From: Caldifarciminota bacterium
GTDB lineage: Bacteria; Hydrothermota; Tepidihabitantia; Tepidihabitantales; Tepidihabitantaceae
Length of the DNA stretch: 5,180 bases
Assembly: GCA_016935295.1 (NCBI GenBank)
Contig: JAFGRF010000186.1
Location: 1-5,180, forward strand
Direction of reading: 5' to 3'
Below are positions 1-4,301 of the stretch, piece after piece (positions within the stretch are counted from its first letter, which is position 1; the number at the start of each line of letters is the position of its first letter). The position numbers and the translations under genes were made by a program. Below the pieces are notes generated by a model that saw nothing but the letters and a program-made list of their open reading frames with translations, had not been told where the DNA came from and did no database searches.

Positions 1-504
1 AAGCCGGGGACGCTGCCGCGCGAGTTCGCCGCCGCCGTTGCCCAGGGGCTTCACGACAGCATGGAATCCGGCGTGCTGGCCGGCTATGCCGTGGTGAACG
101 TGAAGGCCCGTATCATCGACGGCGCGTGGCACGAGCAGGACTCGAGCGACGTGGACTTCAAGATCGCGGCCAACGCCGCGTTCCGCGAGGCCTTCATGGC
201 TGCCGACCCGACGTTCCTGGAACCGATAATGGAGCTCGAAGTCGTGACTCCTGATCCATACCTCGGTGGCGTGCTGGGGGACATCACCGCCCGCGACGGC
301 AAGGTATTGCACCTGGAGCCGATCAAGGGCCACCAGATCATCAAAGCCGAGCTACCGCTGATAAAGACCTTCGGCTACGCCACCCAGCTCCGTTCGCTCA
401 GCCAGGGCCGCGCGTCGAACTCCATGCAGTTCTCCCACTTCAGCGCGGTTGACCAGACCACCCGCGAGCGCCTCTACCCTCTCTTCGCCGGCAAACCGCA
501 GTAG
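1..504 (+). CDS. fusA: Elongation factor G, C-terminal part (5' end outside window)
   Basis: This is the last 167 residues of EF-G, the ribosomal translocase GTPase that moves tRNA and mRNA after peptide bond formation and acts with RRF in ribosome recycling. The frame is open from base 1, so the gene starts upstream; the ATG at 61 is internal. Residues 1-72 match the end of domain IV, including the ESGVLAGYAVVNVKA strand-helix segment and the DSSDVDFKIAA segment. Residues about 73-150 are domain V: LEPIMELEV, TPDPYLGGVLGDI, then AELPLIKTFGYATQLRSL and SQGRASNSMQFSHF, which correspond to the family's GYATDLRSLTQGR...MEF block. The end at FAGKPQ is normal for the family. The GTPase domain is not in view, so whether this is the main EF-G or a paralogue cannot be decided. 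No clear terminator follows. Confidence 0.95.
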   Translation, partial: KPGTLPREFAAAVAQGLHDSMESGVLAGYAVVNVKARIIDGAWHEQDSSDVDFKIAANAAFREAFMAADPTFLEPIMELEVVTPDPYLGGVLGDITARDGKVLHLEPIKGHQIIKAELPLIKTFGYATQLRSLSQGRASNSMQFSHFSAVDQTTRERLYPLFAGKPQ

Positions 505-520
505 CGGCCAGAAACCGACT

Positions 521-548
521 TTCACCACCAAGGCACCAAGACACGAAG
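521..548. repeat. CACCAAG-type short tandem block
   Basis: The stretch reads as degenerate units of 8-9 bp built on (C)ACCAAG, ending in ACACGAAG. It has the same purine/pyrimidine style as the CTTGGCGGT tandem at 917-934, whose complement is ACCGCCAAG. The two blocks flank the spacer in opposite orientation. I regard it as a dispersed intergenic repeat, not coding sequence. Confidence 0.6.
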
Positions 549-596
549 TCCGGCACCCAGCCTGCCGCGGACGGGCAAGCAATCCAGTCGCTACCA

Positions 597-777
597 TGTC
601 ATTCCGAGTGAGTCTCACGAATCGAGGAATCTCGTCCGGCACTCCGAATGAACTCGGCATACTGCCGGACAGGGACATGTGAGACAGGCTCTTGGGAGTT
701 AGGAGTTAGCGGTGAGCAGTCAGGAGTCCGAAGCCTTGCTCGGGCTGAGAGATTCCTCGACTTCGCTCGGAATGACA
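597..777. repeat. Inverted pair of a dispersed repeat (TGTCATTCCGAG...CGAGGAATCTC)
   Basis: The left copy has TGTCATTCCGAG at 597-608 and CGAGGAATCTC at 623-633. The right copy is inverted: GAGATTCCTCG at 749-759 and CTCGGAATGACA at 766-777. The 12-bp and 11-bp arms are exact reverse complements of each other. The middle differs: 14 bp in the left copy against 6 bp in the right (CGAAGT when read in the left orientation). Two independently diverged copies of one element in opposite orientation is the simplest reading. The 115-bp separation would also permit a large stem in RNA. Confidence 0.75.
695..708. repeat. GGAGTTA tandem, two 7-bp copies
   Basis: Two exact, adjacent copies of GGAGTTA, followed by a related but degraded stretch (GCGGTGAGCAGTCAGGAGT). 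It is short and lies within the repeat-rich spacer, and it is reported as part of that mosaic. Confidence 0.5.
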
Positions 778-816
778 GGGCTCATCTACCGCTGTCTTGT
801 CTGACCCTCACCCCAA

Positions 817-839
817 CCCTCTCCCCTTAGGGGCGAGGG
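817..839. repeat. C-rich/G-rich hairpin element
   Basis: CCCTCTCCCC at 817-826 pairs with GGGGCGAGGG at 830-839 across a 3-nt loop: nine of ten positions pair, with one T/C mismatch in the middle. It is preceded by CCCTCACCCCAA, giving an element I recognise as a common dispersed intergenic repeat in uncultured bacteria. No T run follows on either strand, so it is not a typical intrinsic terminator, although a strong hairpin between convergent genes could still slow polymerase. Confidence 0.6.
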
Positions 840-873
840 GGCATGCGCTTCTCTCCCTCCTTCTCTATGACCG

Positions 874-900
874 AATCTGCGTCATCTGCGTAATCTGCGG
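874..900. repeat. Three 9-bp tandem units (AATCTGCGT type)
   Basis: Three consecutive 9-bp units: AATCTGCGT (874-882), CATCTGCGT (883-891) and AATCTGCGG (892-900), followed by ATAG. The units differ from one another at only the first or last base. The array is part of the repeat mosaic downstream of the small membrane protein gene. Confidence 0.75.
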
Positions 901-916
901 ATAGTCCTCTCCGGAC

Positions 917-934
917 CTTGGCGGTCTTGGCGGT
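917..934. repeat. Two perfect 9-bp tandem units (CTTGGCGGT)
   Basis: CTTGGCGGT occurs twice in direct succession (917-925 and 926-934). This is a second, unrelated unit with the same 9-bp period as the array at 874-900 and lies only 16 bp from it. It also lies 16 bp from the stop codon of the small membrane protein gene. Confidence 0.7.
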
Positions 935-949
935 TGTTCTCTGACCGGG

Positions 950-1297
950 CTACTTCGACTTGCGGGGGATGAGCTTCAGCCCGACCGCATCTTTGCCCGC
1001 GGGTTTGTACAGACGGACAATCGGAATGACGTACTCGGCGAAGAGCATGAGCACACCGAAGCCGAGAATGATGCGCCGCGCCAAGAGCGCCCATTCCTGC
1101 TCCAACTCGGGAATCCGGAGCGGGTTGGCCCACCACGCAATGCCGACAGCCAGCACCACAATCACGAGGATATTGGCGATGGTCCGCAACGTGTTCCAGA
1201 ACAGAACCTTCTTGGTCAACCCCTCATCCGCGACCACGATCTCAGGCTCCAGCGCCTTCACGGCCTTCTTGAGTTCATCCAGGCTGGCAACCTGCAT
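950..1297 (-). CDS. Small two-helix membrane protein of unknown function
   Basis: I do not recognise this 115-residue protein. Residues 1-37 are charged and probably helical (LDELKKAVKALEPEIVVADE, then a KK-containing turn). Two hydrophobic segments follow, about 38-57 (TIANILVIVVLAVGIAWW) and about 75-95 (RIILGFGVLMLFAEYVIPIV), joined by a short acidic loop (PELEQEW). The tail is basic, ending PRKSK. No cleavable signal peptide is apparent. By the positive-inside rule the basic tail and the KK/R residues before the first helix suggest a hairpin with both ends in the cytoplasm. The gene starts 3 bp after the thyX stop, and its ribosome binding site lies inside thyX, so the two are almost certainly co-transcribed and translationally coupled. 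Nothing in the sequence gives a function. Confidence 0.8.
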   Translation of the reverse strand: MQVASLDELKKAVKALEPEIVVADEGLTKKVLFWNTLRTIANILVIVVLAVGIAWWANPLRIPELEQEWALLARRIILGFGVLMLFAEYVIPIVRLYKPAGKDAVGLKLIPRKSK

Positions 1298-1300
1298 CAG

Positions 1301-2965
1301 CTATCCCTTGGTTTTTGATTCTTCGTTTGCAGTTCCTGGTTCGGAAGTGCCGGTTCCTGGCTTGCGACTCCGAACAGCCTGCTTCGGACTCCCGCCCTCC
1401 CGTTTGTCGGTCTTCCCGGGCCGGGCCTTCCTGCGCGGCTTCGGTTCAGGGGTGACCGGAAGGGACCGCGCCTCCGGCAGCCTGAGCTCCCTGACCGCGG
1501 GCGGCCTGCCAAAGAGGTCCTCATAGACCTTGGCGTAGCTGTCTTTGCCGCTGGCAAGGGCAAGCGTCAGCGGCATCACGTGGCGCGCCTGTTCCATCAT
1601 CCGGCCCGCAATGTCGCGAATATCCCACTGTGCGGCCGGATCCTCGCGCAGCCGCGAGATGTGGTACAGCTCGCGCGCGTCCACTGTAACGAGCACGCGG
1701 CGCTGGTGCGAGTTCGTGAGCACGTACTGCGCTGCCGACGGCGAGATGGCCGCGATGTGGTCGAAGACGTCCTCGGTGCGCGCCAGCATCTCCTTGAATG
1801 ACCTGTGCTCCTTGATCTCGGCGATGGAAGTCGGAATCGTCCAGCCGTTCTTCGGGTCGTAGGGCTGAGCCGTGATCGTCATCAGCCGGTGCCGCTTGAG
1901 CTGGGCGTAGCCCGAGGCCGAGATGACGAGCTCGAAGGTCAGCGAAAGGTGCTCGAACTCACGCAGTACCGCATCGTAGGCCTGCTGATCCCGGCACGCG
2001 AGCTTGAATATCTCCTTCTTGCGCGCAAGCGTCTGCCGCTCAACTCGGCTCAGGCACTCGGCGTGGCTCGCCTGCGAAACCGTATGCAGGATTGCCGCGA
2101 GCAGCTTGTTGTCGGCGTTCTGGGTGTAGTCCACGAGTACGACGTCTGATGCAGCCAGGGCGATGAAGTTGCGCGGGCGGCGACTGAAGGCAGGGGTCAT
2201 GAACGTCGAGGCATATTCACGGATGCGGGAGTAGGTGTTCTTCTCGTGGTCGGTGGGCTGCGGGAACACGATGAGCGACGGCGCGACCGCAACGGTCTGC
2301 TCGTAAAGCTGCCGGGAGAGCTCCCGTACCTCGGCGAGGTTGCTGGCGGTCAGGCTCCGCAGCATGAACTCGAGGTTCCGCGCATTGGCCGTCATCCCGA
2401 GCTGTGTCTGGATGGCAAGCCCGGTGATATAGCGGGCGTCCTCTTTGGCCGCGTTCTCCGCCCGAAGGGGCTCGTTCTTCCACTCCGGGTGCTTGGCGGT
2501 GAAGTGCGGCACGAGCTTGCCGTACAGCTCGTGGTAGTAGCGGTTCTGGAGCTTCACGGTCGTCACGAACTCATCCAGCACCTCGGTGTCTTTCAGTTCC
2601 TCGGGTGCGACGAAGTCGTCGCCGAGCACCACGTAGCGCTGCGACTTCTCGGTGTAGGAGTTGAGCCGGTGGCGTTCCAGCGCCTCGACCGCGAGCCGCG
2701 ACACGCCGGTCACGTCGAAGTTGAAGACCGCGTGCTCGGCAATCGAGTGATGGCCCATCTCGAAGACTATGGTCATATTCGACTTGCGGGCCTTCTCCAG
2801 CTCTTTGCGGGCCTCCTGCCTCAGTTCCTCGACCGGCTTGGAGCTCCGGCTGATCCGCGCGTAGGTGGCGGAGATCAGCTCCGGCGTCAGGACCACGCGG
2901 TGGTTCTTGGCGAGCGACTGCATCAGTTCGTACTCAATGTTGAATCCGGCGAGCGCGACTTTCAT
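1301..2965 (-). CDS. thyX: FAD-dependent thymidylate synthase, tandem two-domain ThyX
   Basis: ThyX makes dTMP from dUMP using methylene-tetrahydrofolate, FAD and NADPH. This 554-residue protein is about twice the usual single-domain length. Domain 1 (about 1-240) has GHHSIAEH (71-78), the signature RHRX7S (RHR 98-100, Ser108) and NARNLEFMLRSL (195-206). Domain 2 (about 265-490) has FEH (337-339), RHR (358-360) and a well-kept RELYHISRLREDPAAQWDIR block (431-450), but the motif serine is Pro368. So only domain 1 keeps the full signature. Residues about 500-554 form a basic, proline-rich tail with no Thy1 similarity. The start at 2965 gives MKVALAGFNIEYE, which resembles ThyX N-termini; an in-frame ATG at 3049 would add 28 residues read from intergenic repeats and is rejected. 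No Shine-Dalgarno sequence precedes 2965; a promoter close to the ATG suggests a leaderless mRNA. Family assignment is firm; whether domain 2 is catalytic is inference. Confidence 0.92.
   Translation of the reverse strand: MKVALAGFNIEYELMQSLAKNHRVVLTPELISATYARISRSSKPVEELRQEARKELEKARKSNMTIVFEMGHHSIAEHAVFNFDVTGVSRLAVEALERHRLNSYTEKSQRYVVLGDDFVAPEELKDTEVLDEFVTTVKLQNRYYHELYGKLVPHFTAKHPEWKNEPLRAENAAKEDARYITGLAIQTQLGMTANARNLEFMLRSLTASNLAEVRELSRQLYEQTVAVAPSLIVFPQPTDHEKNTYSRIREYASTFMTPAFSRRPRNFIALAASDVVLVDYTQNADNKLLAAILHTVSQASHAECLSRVERQTLARKKEIFKLACRDQQAYDAVLREFEHLSLTFELVISASGYAQLKRHRLMTITAQPYDPKNGWTIPTSIAEIKEHRSFKEMLARTEDVFDHIAAISPSAAQYVLTNSHQRRVLVTVDARELYHISRLREDPAAQWDIRDIAGRMMEQARHVMPLTLALASGKDSYAKVYEDLFGRPPAVRELRLPEARSLPVTPEPKPRRKARPGKTDKREGGSPKQAVRSRKPGTGTSEPGTANEESKTKG
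1305..1309 (-). promoter_or_regulatory. Ribosome binding site of the small membrane protein, inside thyX
   Basis: On the minus strand AAGGG lies 7 nt before the ATG at 1297. It is formed by the last codons of thyX (AAG GGA TAG), so a ribosome finishing thyX stops on top of this site. This supports both the chosen start and translational coupling. Confidence 0.6.
1332..1360. repeat. GTTCCTGG direct repeat inside the thyX tail
   Basis: GTTCCTGG occurs at 1332-1339 and 1353-1360, with a 21-bp period. Being seven codons, this yields the PGTGTSE/PGTANEE repeat in the ThyX C-terminus. The style matches the dispersed intergenic repeats nearby, suggesting that repeat DNA was taken into the reading frame. 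Confidence 0.5.
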
Positions 2966-2972
2966 CGTGCTG

Positions 2973-3000
2973 AGGATATTGTCAGTCCGCCCAAAGTCAA
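2973..3000 (-). promoter_or_regulatory. Candidate thyX promoter giving a leaderless transcript
   Basis: Reading the minus strand, TTGACT (3000-2995, five of six to the -35 consensus) is followed after 16 nt by TATCCT (2978-2973, four of six to the -10). Only 7 nt separate the -10 from the ATG at 2965, so transcription would begin at or next to the start codon. This fits the lack of any Shine-Dalgarno sequence before thyX. The -10 match is imperfect, hence moderate confidence. Confidence 0.5.
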
Positions 3001-3008
3001 GCTGCAGG

Positions 3009-3145
3009 CAAAGTCCAAAGGACCAAGTGGCAATGACAAAGTCGAGCATCCGAAGTCCGGACTTCGTCAGTTCCCATTTGCTTTGTCCTTTGTGCTTGTC
3101 ACTTCGTCCTTTCCCTGTTGCTTTGTCCTTTGGACTTCGTCCTTT
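3009..3145. repeat. CTTTGTCCTTT-type repeat cluster with inverted arms and a palindrome
   Basis: Four copies of CTT(T/C)GTCCTTT lie at 3081-3091, 3102-3112, 3121-3131 and 3135-3145. A 13-bp inverted pair joins AAGTCCAAAGGAC (3011-3023) to GTCCTTTGGACTT (3125-3137). A perfect 16-bp palindrome, CGAAGTCCGGACTTCG, occupies 3051-3066. The cluster fills most of the 198-bp spacer between DUF72 and thyX. It creates spurious in-frame extension upstream of thyX. No T run follows the stems in the minus-strand direction, so a standard terminator for DUF72 is not evident. Confidence 0.75.
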
Positions 3146-3163
3146 GTACTTGCGGGCTGCGCA

Positions 3164-4027
3164 CTACGCCGGCAGCCCTTCAACAACTCGTGCCTGCTGC
3201 GGAGTGAACGTGTCTATGAGGTTGAGCATCTGCTTCATCATCAGGGCGTTGCGGGCCGCGGCCCCGGCATGGCAGTTGTTGAAGAAAGTGTATGTCGTCT
3301 TCGCGCCCGCGCTGACGCTGCGCAGGGGCGGAAGGAACTCGGACAGCTCTTCGCTTGAATAGAAGTAGTTGTACCGTTCCTCCCGGGACGCGTTGAACCA
3401 GTTCTTGTTCCGTCCGTGGAACCGGAAGTAGGCGATGTCCGAGGTCCGGCGCGGCTCGAAAGGCATCAGCCGGGGAATCTTCGGCTCGTCCACCACGCAG
3501 CAACCCATGCCGGTCTCCTCCAGCAGGCGGTACGCGTCCGGCCTCAGCCATGCCCGGTTGCGGAACTCGACCACGAGCGGCACACCCGGCATCGACTCCG
3601 GCATCTTCCTCAGGTAGTCGGAGTTCTGCGGCGCCGGGTAGAAGAACACCGGGAACTGGATGAGAAGGCAGCCAAGACGACCGGTATCGACCAGCGGGCT
3701 GATGCCCTCACGAAACGCCTTGAATACCTCGCTGGTGTCTTTGAGGACCCGCCGGCTCTCGTCCTGCCAGATGTCGTGGGTCATGTCCTTGTGCGAACGC
3801 ACCACGAAGCAGAAGCCGGGGCTCGTTCTGCTCACCATCGACGCCAGAGTCCTGGGCGTGGGCATGGCATAGTAGGTGAAGTTCAGCTCGACAGTGTCGA
3901 ATCCGAGTACGCTCTCGTAGTACTCCAGCATCTTCGGCTTGGCCAACCCGGTCGGGTAGGCGCGGCCGAGCCAGTCGTCGAACGAAAAACCGCTGGTGCC
4001 GACGCGGTAGGTCGGATTCTGTTCCAT
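3164..4027 (-). CDS. DUF72 (YecE-like) family protein
   Basis: A complete 287-residue member of the DUF72 family, TIM-barrel proteins related to E. coli YecE whose biochemical function is not established. The conserved blocks are present in order: VGTSGFSF (9-16), YYESVLGFDTVELNFTYY (36-53), FCFVVRSHKDMTH (72-84), LLIQFP (121-126), VVEFRNRAW (152-160), YFRFHGRN (200-207) and YTFFNNCHAGAAARNA (246-261). The length is typical for the family. There is no signal peptide or membrane segment, so it is presumably cytoplasmic. The ATG at 4027 is preceded by CAGGA with a 7-nt spacer, and the TYRVGTSG beginning is the usual DUF72 N-terminus, so the start is well supported. The gene has its own strong promoter at 4154-4182 and is separated from thyX by 198 bp of repeats, so operon membership with thyX is doubtful. 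Confidence 0.93.
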   Translation of the reverse strand: MEQNPTYRVGTSGFSFDDWLGRAYPTGLAKPKMLEYYESVLGFDTVELNFTYYAMPTPRTLASMVSRTSPGFCFVVRSHKDMTHDIWQDESRRVLKDTSEVFKAFREGISPLVDTGRLGCLLIQFPVFFYPAPQNSDYLRKMPESMPGVPLVVEFRNRAWLRPDAYRLLEETGMGCCVVDEPKIPRLMPFEPRRTSDIAYFRFHGRNKNWFNASREERYNYFYSSEELSEFLPPLRSVSAGAKTTYTFFNNCHAGAAARNALMMKQMLNLIDTFTPQQARVVEGLPA

Positions 4028-4147
4028 GGTCTAGTCCTGCCGGAACCCCCCTCGTAGGCTCTGTCGCAGGCCAAGAGGAGGACGCCCGAGGATCGGCGGC
4101 GATGGTATCTGCATCGTAGACGTCGTTGGAGGCCGCGCGAACGGCTG
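4028..4147 (-). other. Putative 5' leader of the DUF72 mRNA
   Basis: From the predicted transcription start near 4147 to the DUF72 ATG there are about 120 untranslated nucleotides. A possible stem pairs CCUCCUC (4081-4075) with GAGGGGG (4053-4047), seven pairs including one G-U, with an inner GGC/GCC pairing. It ends about 8 nt before the ribosome binding site. I recognise no riboswitch class and see no convincing leader peptide. The stem could be chance. Confidence 0.3.
4035..4039 (-). promoter_or_regulatory. DUF72 ribosome binding site
   Basis: CAGGA on the minus strand, 7 nt before the ATG at 4027. It fixes the start of the DUF72 gene. Confidence 0.6.
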
Positions 4148-4153
4148 CGGCCC

Positions 4154-4182
4154 ATTATATGTCCCGGTTACGGCGGTGTCAA
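4154..4182 (-). promoter_or_regulatory. Perfect consensus sigma-70 promoter facing DUF72
   Basis: On the minus strand TTGACA (4182-4177) and TATAAT (4159-4154) are separated by exactly 17 nt. Both hexamers and the spacing match the consensus without error, which is unlikely by chance in GC-rich DNA. Predicted transcription starts near 4147 and runs into DUF72. No downstream operator is obvious. Confidence 0.8.
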
Positions 4183-4201
4183 AGCGGACTGGCCTCGGCC
4201 C

Positions 4202-4224
4202 GTCCTGCCCGATTTGGACAGGAC
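4202..4224. repeat. Short inverted repeat in the divergent promoter region
   Basis: GTCCTG (4202-4207) and CAGGAC (4219-4224) are exact reverse complements with an 11-nt gap. They lie between the leftward promoter and the candidate rightward one. This could be a regulator half-site pair, but six-base arms are weak evidence. Confidence 0.3.
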
Positions 4225-4236
4225 ATCGCGGAAGGC

Positions 4237-4264
4237 TTGACATGCGGCCAGCGTCCAATACGCT
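4237..4264 (+). promoter_or_regulatory. Candidate promoter for the release-factor-like gene
   Basis: TTGACA (4237-4242) is a perfect -35 hexamer. At 16 nt spacing the best -10 is TACGCT (4259-4264), which keeps only the T, A and final T of TATAAT. It would give a leader of about 30 nt before the ATG at 4302. The position is right, but the -10 is poor. Confidence 0.4.
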
Positions 4265-4289
4265 GAGTCGTTGGTACATCTGATTCGAC

Positions 4290-4295
4290 AAGGAG
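4290..4295 (+). promoter_or_regulatory. Strong ribosome binding site of the release-factor-like gene
   Basis: AAGGAG followed by a 6-nt spacer and ATG at 4302. It is the strongest Shine-Dalgarno match in the window and settles the start of this gene. Confidence 0.8.
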
Positions 4296-4301
4296 TCATC
4301 C

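Larger units (their letters stand above)
505..949. other. 445-bp gene-free spacer made of dispersed short repeats
   Basis: Between the end of fusA and the convergent end of the small membrane protein gene I see no credible gene. Short open frames here translate the repeats and have no recognisable protein character. At least six repeat blocks are visible and are listed separately: a 9-bp-periodic CACCAAG block, an inverted pair containing GTCATTCCGAG, a GGAGTTA tandem, a C-rich/G-rich hairpin element, an ATCTGCGT tandem and a CTTGGCGGT tandem. Neither strand shows a GC stem followed by a T run, so no standard intrinsic terminator can be assigned although two genes converge here. Confidence 0.8.

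Noticed and set aside
648..830. Short open frames in the 505-949 spacer
   Set aside because: They translate the dispersed repeats, for example a Leu-Thr-Pro-rich end over the C-rich hairpin element, and lack ribosome binding sites and protein-like composition.
817..839. Hairpin as a bidirectional intrinsic terminator for fusA and the thyX operon
   Set aside because: The stem is good, but no T run follows on either strand, and similar elements occur as general dispersed repeats.
874..934. Short tandem units as a CRISPR array
   Set aside because: The units are 9 bp and directly adjacent, with no spacers and no cas genes.
2966..3049. N-terminal extension of ThyX to the ATG at 3049
   Set aside because: The 28 extra residues are translated from the dispersed repeat cluster and the likely promoter; the family-like N-terminus begins at MKVALAG.
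2246..3358. Long plus-strand open frame (370 codons) opposite thyX and the DUF72 3' end
   Set aside because: It is the antisense shadow of thyX and DUF72, has the Arg/Leu/Gly-rich composition of a GC-rich shadow frame, crosses the intergenic repeats, and matches no family I know.
3416..4057. Plus-strand open frame of 213 codons opposite DUF72
   Set aside because: It is antisense to a gene with all the conserved DUF72 blocks, and its His/Arg/Val-rich content is typical of a shadow.
4028..4155. Leader peptide starting at the ATG at 4155 on the minus strand
   Set aside because: That ATG overlaps the -10 box and lies upstream of the predicted transcription start, so it would not be in the mRNA.
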